From positions 1-64,000 of the forward strand of contig DATIKW010000042.1 in NCBI GenBank assembly GCA_035477115.1: a stretch of DNA of 64,000 nucleotides. Reading direction: 5' to 3'. Source of the DNA: UBA995 sp035477115. Lineage in GTDB: Bacteria; Bacillota; Sulfobacillia; UBA995. This document shows positions 22,851 through 31,637 of the stretch, piece after piece. Made by a program: the position numbers and the translations under genes. Under the pieces are notes generated by a model. The model had not been told where the DNA came from. It did no database searches and saw only the letters and a program-made list of their open reading frames with translations. Position 1 is the stretch's first letter, and each line of letters opens with the position of its first letter.

Positions 22851-23686
22851 GCCGACCGCCTCACTTTGGCTCCCTGGCGGCGCGCCAGATGATTGGCTAC
22901 GGCGTTGACCATGATGACCAGGAAGATCAGCACCGATGCCGTGCCGTAAGCCTTTTCCATGCTGATGCCCTCGGAAGCCAGTAGGTACAGGTGGACGGCC
23001 ATCGCCCGCGCCGGGTCGCCGAGATGGCGGGGGATGCCGAGGGCGGCTCCGGCGGTCAGCAGCAGGGCGGCCGATTCGCCGACGCACCTGCCTATGGCCA
23101 GCACTATGCCCGTGCCGATCCCCGGCAAGGCCGATGGCAATACCACGCACATCACCGTCTGAAAACGGGTGGCTCCCAGGGCCAGCGCCCCTTCCCGGTA
23201 GGTTACGGGGACGGCGCGCAGGGCCTCCTCTGCGGTCCGGACGATGGTGGGTAGCACCATGAGCGAGAGGGTCAAGGCGCCCGACAACACCGACCACCCC
23301 ATGTCCAGGTACAAGACGAACAGACCGAAGCCGAAGATGCCGAAGATGATCGAGGGCACGCCCGCCAGGGACTCGGTGCCGAAAGCCATCATGGTAGCCG
23401 CCCGGCGGTCACGCAGATACTCGGCCATGTATATGGCCGCCCCGATGCCGATGGGCGAAGCGATGGCGAGGGCTACCACGGTCAGGAGGATGGTGGAGAC
23501 GATAGCGGGCAGGATGCCGCCCTCGCGACCCATGGAGCGCGGCAACTGGGTGAGGAAGGTCAGGTTGATCTCGCCCATGCCCCGGGCCAGGACGCCGAGG
23601 ATGATCACCAACAACACCAGCACGGTGGCGCCGGCCGCCAGACCAATGACGGTCAGGGCGACCCGCTCCCGGACCCGCGCGGTCAT
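22847..23686 (-). CDS. pstA: Phosphate ABC transporter permease PstA
   Basis: A 279-residue permease with about six membrane helices and the EAA loop EEALRAVPVTYREGALALGA that docks on PstB. It overlaps pstC and pstB by four bases at each end, a tightly coupled arrangement. Confidence 0.95.
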   Translation of the reverse strand: MTARVRERVALTVIGLAAGATVLVLLVIILGVLARGMGEINLTFLTQLPRSMGREGGILPAIVSTILLTVVALAIASPIGIGAAIYMAEYLRDRRAATMMAFGTESLAGVPSIIFGIFGFGLFVLYLDMGWSVLSGALTLSLMVLPTIVRTAEEALRAVPVTYREGALALGATRFQTVMCVVLPSALPGIGTGIVLAIGRCVGESAALLLTAGAALGIPRHLGDPARAMAVHLYLLASEGISMEKAYGTASVLIFLVIMVNAVANHLARRQGAKVRRSA

Positions 23687-24597
23687 CTGCCGACCCCCCT
23701 CCTCCCCCCGGCCAGACGGGCCAGCAGGTTCAGCAGCATGACGAAGCCGAACAGCACGATGGCGATGGCGAACAGGGCCTGCCGATGCTCGCCCGCGGCA
23801 TACGCCATCTCCAGGGCTATATTGGCCGTGAGCGTGCGTACCGGATCGAAGATGGAGCCGGGCAGGCGGACGACATTGCCCGTAACCATGATCACGGCCA
23901 TAGTCTCGCCGATGGCCCGCCCGCTGCCCAGCACCATGGCCGCCACGATCCCCGAGCGCGCCGCGGGGAGCAGCACCCGGCTCATCGTCTGCCAGCGGGT
24001 GGCGCCGAGGGCCAACGCGCCCGCACGGTATTCATCGGGTACGGCGGAGATCGCGTCCTCGGCCACGCTCACCACGGTGGGCAAGATCATGACGCTGAGC
24101 ACGATGCCGCCGGCCAAAGCCGAATGACCCGGCCCCCCCCCAAGGCCGCGGATTACCGGCACCAGCACCGAGAGGCCGTAGAACCCGTATACCACCGAGG
24201 GTATCCCCGCCAGCAACTGGACGGCCTGGCGGACGGTGCCGGCAAGGCGCTTGGGGGCGAATTCCGCCAGGTAGATGGCACACCCCAGCCCGAGACCACC
24301 GCCCAGGCTGAGTGCCGCCAGCGCCACCACCACCGAGCCGACGATCATGGTCAGGGCGCCGTACTCGCCGGTGGCCGGCGACCAGACCTTGCCGGTCAGG
24401 AAGCTCCATGCCCCAACCCGCTGGATGAGGGGAAGACCGGACGCAAGGACAAAAACGGCGATGAGCACGATGCTGCCGGCAGCCAAGAGCGAACTCACGA
24501 GCAGCAAGATCCCGGTCAGATTCTCCCAGGAGCGACGGCGGGAGGCGGGGCGACTCCCCGCCTCCGGCCGCGCCCACTTAACAGTTTCAGTGGCCAT
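23683..24597 (-). CDS. pstC: Phosphate ABC transporter permease PstC
   Basis: A 304-residue permease with six predicted membrane helices and the EAA loop EDAISAVPDEYRAGALALGA. It lies 1 base after the pstS stop and overlaps pstA by 4 bases. Confidence 0.95.
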   Translation of the reverse strand: MATETVKWARPEAGSRPASRRRSWENLTGILLLVSSLLAAGSIVLIAVFVLASGLPLIQRVGAWSFLTGKVWSPATGEYGALTMIVGSVVVALAALSLGGGLGLGCAIYLAEFAPKRLAGTVRQAVQLLAGIPSVVYGFYGLSVLVPVIRGLGGGPGHSALAGGIVLSVMILPTVVSVAEDAISAVPDEYRAGALALGATRWQTMSRVLLPAARSGIVAAMVLGSGRAIGETMAVIMVTGNVVRLPGSIFDPVRTLTANIALEMAYAAGEHRQALFAIAIVLFGFVMLLNLLARLAGGRRGVGR

Positions 24598-24598
24598 A

Positions 24599-25444
24599 TC
24601 AGTTTATGGGGATGTAACCCTCCTCGGCTATGATCGCCTGACCTTCCGCGCTGAGGACGAATTCTATGAAGGCGGCGGTCACGCCTTCCGGTGCGCGGGC
24701 AGTCAGGAACAAAAATGGGCGGTTTATCGCAAACTGGCCATCCCGGATCGCCTGGACGGAGGGGGCCACACCGTCAACGTTCAGCACGGCCACTTCCGGA
24801 GTGAGCGCCCCCATGGACAGGTAGCCGATGGCATTCGGATCTCCGGCCACAGTGGTGCGGATGCCGCCGTTGTGGTTCTGGACGATGGCGCGGTCGGTGA
24901 TGGGTTCATCGTCCATGACCATGTCCTCGAACGCCCCCCGGGTCCCCGATCCCTCTTCACGGGTTACGACGAGGATCGCCCGATCCGGACCGCCCAGTTG
25001 CGACCAGTTGGTCAACCGGCCGACGAAGATCTCGCGGAACTGAACCAGGGTGATGTCTTTCACGGGGTTAGCGGGGTGCACGATGGGGACGATGCCGTCC
25101 CAGGCGATGGTCACCTCGTACAAACCCTTCTCCTCAGCCTTGAGCGGCCGGGAGGACATGCCGATGTCCGCTCCGCCTTCCCGGGCGGCCCGGATGCCGG
25201 CGGATGAGCCCCCCGCCTGGACGTTGATCCTCACCTGCGGGTGAAGCTCGCTGAAACGCTCGGCAAGGACCTGGGCGATGGGATGGACGGCGGTGGAGCC
25301 AGCCACGGTGATGTCGCCCGCGAGTGCCGGCTGTCCGGGAGTCGGTTCGGCCTGCCGCTCTTCCTGCCGGGGGCAGCCGGTAGCCGTCAGGAGCAGACCT
25401 CCGATCAGGGCGGCTGCCAGGAGACCGCGAGTCATGCTGGTCAT
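24599..25444 (-). CDS. pstS: Phosphate-binding lipoprotein PstS
   Basis: A 281-residue binding protein with a lipoprotein signal (TRGLLAAALIGGLLLTATGC, lipobox Cys near residue 23). Phosphate-site motifs are ITVAGSTAVHPIAQ, VQAGGSSAGIRAA, DIGMSSRPL and VTREEGSGTRGAFED. ATG 25444 has GGAGG 7 bases upstream, better than the GTG one codon earlier. It is first in the operon, behind a PhoP-box-like repeat. Confidence 0.95.
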   Translation of the reverse strand: MTSMTRGLLAAALIGGLLLTATGCPRQEERQAEPTPGQPALAGDITVAGSTAVHPIAQVLAERFSELHPQVRINVQAGGSSAGIRAAREGGADIGMSSRPLKAEEKGLYEVTIAWDGIVPIVHPANPVKDITLVQFREIFVGRLTNWSQLGGPDRAILVVTREEGSGTRGAFEDMVMDDEPITDRAIVQNHNGGIRTTVAGDPNAIGYLSMGALTPEVAVLNVDGVAPSVQAIRDGQFAINRPFLFLTARAPEGVTAAFIEFVLSAEGQAIIAEEGYIPIN

Positions 25445-25491
25445 CACAGCACCTCCAAGGAATGCCTTCTGTCACTCTTGTATCGCATGAA

Positions 25492-25530
25492 AGTAAAGGC
25501 CGACCTGCAATCGGGTAAATGCAGTGTAAA
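25492..25530 (-). promoter_or_regulatory. PhoP-box-like direct repeats upstream of pstS
   Basis: Reading the minus strand, TTTACA (25530-25525) and TTTACC (25519-25514) are spaced 11 bases, and TTTACT (25497-25492) follows exactly two turns (22 bases) later. PhoP boxes of Gram-positive bacteria are TT(A/T)ACA repeats with 5-base spacers. The phoP-phoR genes are adjacent. Confidence 0.55.
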
Positions 25531-25570
25531 GGTATTTGATTGCCTGCTCCGGCTGCACCTGCCGCGAATT

Positions 25571-25600
25571 GGTGGGGGCGGGTTCAGAACCCGCCCCTAC
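25571..25600. repeat. Dispersed palindrome, copy 2 (supplies the phoR stop codon)
   Basis: GGTGGGGGCGGGTTC followed by GAACCCGCCCCTAC. The phoR stop (TAG, 25599-25597) is made by the CTA of the repeat, so the repeat overlaps the end of a gene. Confidence 0.85.
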
Positions 25601-26994
25601 TGCTGGCTGGGCAGGCGCACGGTGAACACGGTATGCCCCGGCCGGCTGGATAGCCCCACCGTCCCCCCGTGAACGCCCGCGACGTGCCGCACGATGGCGA
25701 GACCAAGCCCGGTGCCGGGGTGCCGCGGGCTGCGCGACTTGTCGCCCCGGTAGAAGCGTTCGAAGACCCGGGGCACATCGTGGACGGCTATCCCCGGCCC
25801 ATCATCGGCGACAGCGACCATTGCCTCCGAACCCTCCCGGGTCACGCTCACCGCCACCCGGCCGCCCGCCCGCCCGTACTTGATGGCGTTATCCACCAGG
25901 TTGGACATCATCTGTTCGAGTTGGTGCGCATCGCCGCGGACGAGCACCGGTCCGGCGGCCGGACCTTCGAGCACCATGCCGGCCGCCTCCGCAGCCGGAC
26001 GATGCCTCTCCACTACCAGCAAAGCCACCTCGGTCAGATCCACCGGCTCCATGACCGGTTTGACGGCGCCGGACTCGATCCGCGACAGCTCCAGCAAGTC
26101 GTCAATCAGCCGGGCAAGCCGGGAGGCTTCGCGGTGGATGATGGCGGCGAACTCCCGCACGTCTTCCGGCGATGTGCCTTCCGCATTCAACAGGGTCTCG
26201 GCAAACCCTTGCACGGCGGTGACCGGGGTCTTCAACTCGTGAGAGATGTTGGCGACGAAGTCGGAACGCAGCCGTTCGAGACGCCGGAGGTCGGTCAGAT
26301 CATACATGAGGATCAGGACTCCCCCGGGGTCGGCGACCATCTCAGGCAGGGGAGTGATGCTCACCTCCAGGGTCAGCGCTTTCGGCAAGGCGAGCTTCAC
26401 CTCCCGCCGGACGGCGTGGCGGTGGCGTAGCACATCGTCGACCATCGCGGCGAGTTCGTACTCCCGGATGACCTCCCAGTGGTTACGACCACTCAGCTCA
26501 GAGGTCTTGACGCCGAGGAACGCCGCGGCGGCGGGATTGGCCAGGGTCACCCGTCCGGCCGCATCCAAGAGCAGCATCCCGCTGCCCATGGCTTCGACCA
26601 CCGCCTCCAACCGCCTCCGACCCGCACCGGCCTCGTCCAGGTGATGGCGCAAGGACTCGGCCATCGCGTTCAGGGTAGTGGCCAGCACGCCCAGTTCATC
26701 GCGGGGACCCAGGGGCGCCCGCGCCTCGAGATCGCCCGCTGCCAGGCGCCGGGCGGTCCCCGTCACCTCTTCGAGGGGACCGGCTATGCCCGCCACCACC
26801 CGCACGCTCACCAGGAGCACGAGGAGCGCGGGCGGCAGGAGCGAGACCAGGCCGATGAGCAACAGTTGTGCGGGCGACCAATCAGCCTGGCGGGGCAGGG
26901 CCCAGATTGCCACCACGACCATCAGACTGCCGGCGGCCATCGCCAGCAGCAGGTGACTCAAGACGAGGCGGCGGCGCAGGCCGGGCCGGATCAA
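25597..26994 (-). CDS. phoR: Phosphate-type sensor histidine kinase (PhoR-like)
   Basis: A 465-residue kinase. Two N-terminal membrane segments with hardly any external loop (about 9-30 and 38-62) are followed by HAMP (AGIAGPLEEVTGTARRLAAG), a PAS domain (about 115-210), HisKA with FVANISHELKTPVTAV, and HATPase with NLVDNAIKYG, DDGPGI and GTGLGLAI. The near-absence of an extracellular sensor fits phosphate kinases, which read Pst/PhoU status. It lies beside the pst operon and overlaps the regulator gene by four bases. Confidence 0.9.
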   Translation of the reverse strand: MIRPGLRRRLVLSHLLLAMAAGSLMVVVAIWALPRQADWSPAQLLLIGLVSLLPPALLVLLVSVRVVAGIAGPLEEVTGTARRLAAGDLEARAPLGPRDELGVLATTLNAMAESLRHHLDEAGAGRRRLEAVVEAMGSGMLLLDAAGRVTLANPAAAAFLGVKTSELSGRNHWEVIREYELAAMVDDVLRHRHAVRREVKLALPKALTLEVSITPLPEMVADPGGVLILMYDLTDLRRLERLRSDFVANISHELKTPVTAVQGFAETLLNAEGTSPEDVREFAAIIHREASRLARLIDDLLELSRIESGAVKPVMEPVDLTEVALLVVERHRPAAEAAGMVLEGPAAGPVLVRGDAHQLEQMMSNLVDNAIKYGRAGGRVAVSVTREGSEAMVAVADDGPGIAVHDVPRVFERFYRGDKSRSPRHPGTGLGLAIVRHVAGVHGGTVGLSSRPGHTVFTVRLPSQQ

Positions 26995-27677
26995 GGCTGC
27001 CGCTCCAGCTTGTACCCCACCCCGCGCACGGTCGCCAGAAAACGCGGCTGGCGGCGGTCATCGCCCAGCTTGTCCCGGAGATTGCTGATATGCATGTCCA
27101 CCAAACGGGTATCGCCGGCGAACTGATATCCCCATACGCCGTCCAGGAGTTGCTCGCGGGTGAACACCCGGCCGGCGTGTCGGGCCAGGTGGGCCAGCAG
27201 GTCGAACTCGCGGGGCGTGAGGTCGAGCGGCCGACCGTCCAGTCGAGCCGAATACTCGTCGAGGTTGAGGACGAGGGGACCGCAGCGCACCTCCGCCGAG
27301 GGCGGAGGGTCTGCGGACCGGCGAAGTACCGACCGCACGCGGGCCACCAGCTCCCGCGGGCTGAAAGGCTTCGCCAGGTAGTCGTCGGCCCCCAGTTCCA
27401 GCCCGACCACCCGATCTACTTCCTCTCCGCGTGCCGTCAGCATGATGATGGGGGTAGTATCGCCCCGAACGCGCAGTCGGCGGCAAACTTCCAGCCCGTC
27501 GAGTTCCGGCAGCATGACGTCGAGCACGATCAGATCGGGCCGGTGTCGCTCGACCAACTCGAGGGCCGCAACGCCGTCGGCCGCCTGCAGCGTACGGTAG
27601 CCGGCCTGCTGGAGGTTGTAGGTCACCAGCCGCACGATAGCGTCATGATCGTCGACCACCAGCACCGTCTGCGCCAA
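26991..27677 (-). CDS. phoP: OmpR-type response regulator (PhoP/PhoB-like)
   Basis: A 228-residue regulator: receiver with DD (VLVVDDHDA), the phospho-Asp in DLIVLDVMLPELDG, Thr and Lys in IIMLTARGEEVD and DYLAKPFSPRELVARV, then a winged helix ending DTRLVDMHISNLRDKL and RFLATVRGVGYKL. TTG 27677 is preceded by GGGAG at 9 bases. It is the probable ligand of the TTTACA repeats before pstS. Confidence 0.9.
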   Translation of the reverse strand: MAQTVLVVDDHDAIVRLVTYNLQQAGYRTLQAADGVAALELVERHRPDLIVLDVMLPELDGLEVCRRLRVRGDTTPIIMLTARGEEVDRVVGLELGADDYLAKPFSPRELVARVRSVLRRSADPPPSAEVRCGPLVLNLDEYSARLDGRPLDLTPREFDLLAHLARHAGRVFTREQLLDGVWGYQFAGDTRLVDMHISNLRDKLGDDRRQPRFLATVRGVGYKLERQP

Positions 27678-27820
27678 GCACCCCAGCTCCCGCGACCAGC
27701 CTAACTCACGGTCGAAGGCCTGTCAATGCGCGCCTTCCCACGGCGCCAACTAGGCGGGCCGTCCATCGCGGACCGCCGGCGCCTGGCCTCGGGACCGCGG
27801 GCTGGGTCACGGCCCCGGTG

Positions 27821-27855
27821 CAGGTAGGGGCGGGTTCAGAACCCGCCCCTACCTG
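27821..27855. repeat. Dispersed palindrome, copy 3 (longest perfect copy)
   Basis: CAGGTAGGGGCGGGTT pairs with AACCCGCCCCTACCTG over 16 bases around a 3-base centre (CAG). It lies between the phoP start and the convergent-side end of the ABC-2 permease gene. Confidence 0.9.
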
Positions 27856-27892
27856 CGAACGGGTGTTCCGCCGCATGGGTGTTCGGCCGCCC

Positions 27893-29017
27893 TCACTGCG
27901 AGCGCAACAGCCGCACCAGCGACTGGACGGCCACTACCGTGGCGGCCGCCGCGAAGATGGCCAACTTGACGAGTTCCCGGCCGACCTCCGCGAAACCGCC
28001 TCCGCGGTAGAAGGTCTCGCGGGTCACCTCCATCATCCAGCTCATGGGCAGATAACCCGCCACCGTCTGCAGCCAATCCGGCAGGAGCGGCAGCGGGTAC
28101 ATGATGCCGGAAAGCATCGTGAGGGGCATGACCACCGGTATGCCGATGATCATCCTCAGGCCGATCTCGGTCTTCACCATCGGCAAAGAACTGAGGGCAT
28201 AGCATATCCCGAGCAGGCCCACCCCCCCGAGGGCCTGGCCGACGATCAAGGCGGCCAGCGATCCGGTCAGGGGGACCCCGATCCAGTACACCACGAGCGG
28301 GATCATCAGCGCCACGACGAACACGAGGAGCACCAGATTGGCCGCCAGCTTGCCCAGCAGCAGCCAGCCGCGTCCGGCGGGCGACAGGGCGAACAGGAAG
28401 ATGGTCCGGCGCGTCTTCTCGGCCAGCAGGGCGAATCCGCCGGAGGTGAAGGCGAGCATCAGGGCGGACATCGGGATGAACCCCGGACCCAGGACGCGCA
28501 TGAGGTAGCCTTCATCCGCCATCCGCAGCCCCCAGGCCTCGCGGACCTTGACCGCCGGGCCCAGAGCTACTCCCGGAGTCTGCGCATCGGCTTCCGCCAA
28601 CAGCGCGGCCATGACCGCCGCCTGGGCGGCCCGGGCGGCCGCCGCCTGGGAATCGTCGAGCATCAGCTCGACTTGTCCGCGGCCATCGGGCACCACCGAC
28701 ACCGCGACCAGCACGTCGCCCCGGCGCACCGCCTCCCAGGCCAGTTCGTCGCGTTCGAAGGCCGCCACTTCCAGGTGTTCGGAGCGAGCCAGGACCGCGG
28801 CCAGCGGGGGATAGGCCACCCCCACCCGCAGGTCGCGAGCGGGTTGGGCCTGGGCTGCCATGAAATACCCGAAGAACAGCACCCACATGAACGTGCCCCA
28901 TAGCGCCATGAAGAACATCCGGTTCTTCATCTGCAGGACGATCTCGTGGCCGAATACCTGCCGGGCCGCCCGGAGTCCCAGGGTAGCGCCTCGCGGAACT
29001 GTGTTGGCGGGCTTCAT
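27893..29017 (-). CDS. ABC-2 type exporter permease
   Basis: A 374-residue permease of the ABC-2/YhaP-like type. An N-terminal helix (FFMALWGTFMWVLFFGYFMA) is followed by a roughly 120-residue extracytoplasmic domain, then five C-terminal helices, including MLAFTSGGFALLAEKTRRTI and GIMYPLPLLPDWLQTVAGYL. ATG 29017 overlaps the ATPase stop by ATGA, so the two form one exporter. The cargo is unknown (drug, lipid or peptide). Confidence 0.85.
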   Translation of the reverse strand: MKPANTVPRGATLGLRAARQVFGHEIVLQMKNRMFFMALWGTFMWVLFFGYFMAAQAQPARDLRVGVAYPPLAAVLARSEHLEVAAFERDELAWEAVRRGDVLVAVSVVPDGRGQVELMLDDSQAAAARAAQAAVMAALLAEADAQTPGVALGPAVKVREAWGLRMADEGYLMRVLGPGFIPMSALMLAFTSGGFALLAEKTRRTIFLFALSPAGRGWLLLGKLAANLVLLVFVVALMIPLVVYWIGVPLTGSLAALIVGQALGGVGLLGICYALSSLPMVKTEIGLRMIIGIPVVMPLTMLSGIMYPLPLLPDWLQTVAGYLPMSWMMEVTRETFYRGGGFAEVGRELVKLAIFAAAATVVAVQSLVRLLRSQ

Positions 29018-29772
29018 CCCAGCCTCAACTCCCTCCCGGTCAGGTTGAGGATGACTTCTTCCAGCGTCTTCTCGCCGGCGATCTTCAGTTGCTCCGGCGA
29101 GCCGTCGGCAATCACCCGCCCGTGGTCCAGGACCACGACCCGCCGGCACAGGCGTTCGGCCTCCTCGATGTAGTGGGTGGTCAGCACGACACACCGGCCG
29201 GAACTCAACAGCCCACCGATGTCCTCCCAGAGCACGGCCCGGGCCTGCACGTCCAGACCGGTGGTGGGCTCGTCCAGGAAGACGATGGGCGGGTCGTGGA
29301 GCAGAGTGCGGGCGTATACCAGCCGTCGCTTCATCCCGCCGGAGTAGGTACTCACCGGCCGGTTGGCCACGGTGGTCAGTCCCATCCGTTCCAGCAGCCG
29401 GCCCGCCCGGTCTTTCACCGCGCCGGCGGGCATCCCGTACAACCCGCCCTGGATCTTCATGTTCTCCCAGGCGGTCAGTTCCTCGTACAGATTGCTCTCC
29501 TGCGGCATGAGCCCGATTACCCGGCGCACGTCGGCGGCCCGCCGTCGGACGTCATGCCCGTCTACCAGAGCGCTACCTGCAAACCGGGGCAGGAGCGTGG
29601 TCAGCACGCGCAGCAGCGTGGTCTTGCCGGCCCCGTTGGGTCCCAGCAAGGCGACCGCGGTCTGCCACCCCATGTCCAGAGTCACGCCCCGGAGGGCCTC
29701 CACCTTGCCGTAGCGGACCGCCAGATCGCGCACGGCCACAGCCGCCTCGTGGTTCCGATCGGTCATGGACAT
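29014..29772 (-). CDS. ABC-2 exporter ATP-binding protein
   Basis: A 252-residue DrrA/CcmA-type ATPase: Walker A GPNGAGKTT, Q-loop GLMPQESNLYEELTAWEN, signature STYSGGMKRRL and Walker B IVFLDEPTTGLD, switch His LTTHYIEEAERLC. ATG 29772 has GGAGG at 9-14 bases and begins MSMTDRNHEAAVAV. A longer start at 29799 lacks a ribosome site. Confidence 0.9.
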   Translation of the reverse strand: MSMTDRNHEAAVAVRDLAVRYGKVEALRGVTLDMGWQTAVALLGPNGAGKTTLLRVLTTLLPRFAGSALVDGHDVRRRAADVRRVIGLMPQESNLYEELTAWENMKIQGGLYGMPAGAVKDRAGRLLERMGLTTVANRPVSTYSGGMKRRLVYARTLLHDPPIVFLDEPTTGLDVQARAVLWEDIGGLLSSGRCVVLTTHYIEEAERLCRRVVVLDHGRVIADGSPEQLKIAGEKTLEEVILNLTGRELRLG

Positions 29773-29817
29773 GCTCCCTCGCCTCCTACGGAACGACATT
29801 GAACCTGGTCAAGTCGC

Positions 29818-31155
29818 TCAGCCCAGGATGTACCGGGCAACCGTGAAGTAGATCAAGAGCCCCAAGGTGTCGGCCACGGTCGTGATCAGCGGACTGCTGG
29901 CCACCGCCGGGTCTACCCTGATCCGGGTGAAGATGAACGGCAATATGGCGCCGACCAGATTGGCCGTGACGGACAGGAGCGCCATGGAAAGGCCTACGAC
30001 CAGCGCCATGGCGTAGCCGCCCCGATAGAAACCCAGCAGGCTCGCGGCCAGTCCCATGGCCAATCCCAGCACGCCGCCGACGACCGCCTCCTTCGCCAGG
30101 GTGCGCGCCCACTGGCTGAGACGGAGATCGCCCGTCACAATGCCCCGGATCATCATGGTGGCGGCCTGGGATCCGATGTTCCCGCCGCTGTCTATGAGCA
30201 GCGGCATGAAGAAAGCCAGCGCGATGGTGGCGGCCAGCGTCTCCTCGAAGGCAGCGATGACCCCGGAGGACATGAGGTTCACCAGTATCAGTCCGAGCAG
30301 CCACCCGAGGCGCTTGACCACGAGTTGCTTGACTCCCGCTTCTGTGTATCTACCGGCGATCGGGAATACGGCCGCAGTGCGGTGGAAGTCTTCCGTGGCT
30401 TCGGTCTGCGCCACGTCCAGCATGTCATCGGAGGTCACAATGCCCAGCAGAACCCCATGGGAGTCCACCACGGGCAAGGCATGCAAGTCGTGGCGTTGCA
30501 TCACGGCCAGAGCGTGCTCCCGGTCATCGGAAGCTTCGACGCGCACGGCCCGATGGGCCATTACCTCCGTGACCGTCGCGGCCGGTTCGGCGAGGAGCAC
30601 GCGTCTCAGGTCCAGGACGCCGAGGAGCTTCCACCCATCGTCGGTCACATACAGGGTGCTGATGGTCTCGCTGTCGCTACCCCGGTGGCGAATGTGGGCC
30701 AGCACCTGCTCCACCGTCCATGAAGGGCGTACTGCGATGTAGTCAGGGGTCATCATTCGGCCCACGGACTGCTCGGAGTAGCCCAACAGGCCGCGAGCCT
30801 CTTTGAGGTCCTCGTGGCCGAGCAGGTTGAGCAGTTTCTGGGTAACCTGGCCCGGCAACTCCCCCAGGAAGTACGTGCGATCGTCGGGGCTGAGGTTCGA
30901 TAGGAGGTGCCTGGCCTCAGGTTCGCGCAGGTCCTGGATGAGCGAGTGGAGTTCGTCCGGGTCGAGGTAAGCGGCAACGTCCGCCGCCAGTTCCGTGGGC
31001 AGGGTGCGGTAGATCAATACTCGGTCGGCCTTATCGACATCCGCCAGTATCTCGGCGATGTCCGGCAGGGGCAGCCTGGTGATGGCCGACCGCAACTCGT
31101 TCCAGTCCCTCGCGGCTATGAGCGACCTGACAGTGGCAAGCGTCCTCTCCTCCAC
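29818..31155 (-). CDS. mgtE: Magnesium transporter MgtE
   Basis: A 445-residue MgtE: N-domain of helical repeats (residues 1-130), two CBS domains (VGRMMTPDYIAVRPSWTVEQ and MAHRAVRVEASDDREHALAV) that sense cytoplasmic Mg, then five membrane helices, with the filter region PLLIDSGGNIGSQAATMMIRG. GTG 31155 gives the usual length; a GTG at 31221 has no ribosome site and adds 22 residues of unrelated sequence. It lies behind a promoter at 31491-31520 and a leader of some 330 bases. Confidence 0.9.
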   Translation of the reverse strand: MEERTLATVRSLIAARDWNELRSAITRLPLPDIAEILADVDKADRVLIYRTLPTELAADVAAYLDPDELHSLIQDLREPEARHLLSNLSPDDRTYFLGELPGQVTQKLLNLLGHEDLKEARGLLGYSEQSVGRMMTPDYIAVRPSWTVEQVLAHIRHRGSDSETISTLYVTDDGWKLLGVLDLRRVLLAEPAATVTEVMAHRAVRVEASDDREHALAVMQRHDLHALPVVDSHGVLLGIVTSDDMLDVAQTEATEDFHRTAAVFPIAGRYTEAGVKQLVVKRLGWLLGLILVNLMSSGVIAAFEETLAATIALAFFMPLLIDSGGNIGSQAATMMIRGIVTGDLRLSQWARTLAKEAVVGGVLGLAMGLAASLLGFYRGGYAMALVVGLSMALLSVTANLVGAILPFIFTRIRVDPAVASSPLITTVADTLGLLIYFTVARYILG

Positions 31156-31484
31156 GACCGTCGACCCCCATTCCCTCCAGGTGATCTTGTCCGGCCTGAC
31201 CGCCGCCCTCAGGCTCGCCACGAGCGACGCCGGCGGAAACGGGCGGGACCGGCGCAGTCAGCAGCAATGCTGTGGTGGACGGGAAGTGGCGTCATTCGGA
31301 GCAATGGGGACCGTGGCCTTACCCGCGCAGGCGAACGCTCATACAGGAGGAGCTACCCTACCCTCTTGAGGGACATCCTGACGGGTGAGTCACCCTGGAA
31401 AGCCGCGGCGCGCCCATCCGTGACCGCCGACTCCCACATCTACTACCGTCACTCTCCAAGAGACTCACCTCGCTTTCCTGACCC
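31156..31484 (-). ncRNA. Long structured leader upstream of mgtE
   Basis: The predicted transcript starts near 31484 and runs about 330 bases before mgtE. Two helices cross: GGTGAGTC (31384-31391) pairs with GACTCACC (31462-31469), and GGAAAGC (31397-31403) pairs with GCTTTCC (31472-31478), a pseudoknot or a switch between exclusive folds. GTGAC (31420-31424) pairs with GTCAC (31448-31452) inside both. mgtE genes of Bacillota are often controlled by an M-box Mg riboswitch, but I did not recognise the M-box core here. No ORF in the leader convinces. Confidence 0.45.
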
Positions 31485-31490
31485 CCAGTT

Positions 31491-31520
31491 ATCATATGTC
31501 CGGGCAGCAACCACAGTCAA
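31491..31520 (-). promoter_or_regulatory. Housekeeping promoter of mgtE leader
   Basis: On the minus strand TTGACT (31520-31515), an 18-base spacer and TATGAT (31496-31491) are each one base from consensus. Confidence 0.65.
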
Positions 31521-31596
31521 GGGACCGATTCATCTCCCGCTTTGAGAATGCGGTCACTGTCCTGATTACAGTCGCGGTGGTGTGCTCGCGGTCCCT

Positions 31597-31625
31597 GTAG
31601 GGGCGGGTTCCGAATCCGCCCCCGC
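31597..31625. repeat. Dispersed palindrome, copy 4 (decayed)
   Basis: GTAGGGGCGGGTTC followed by GAATCCGCCCCCGC, with two mismatched positions. It ends 12 bases before the peptidase stop codon. Confidence 0.75.
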
Positions 31626-31637
31626 ACCGGAAGTGCA

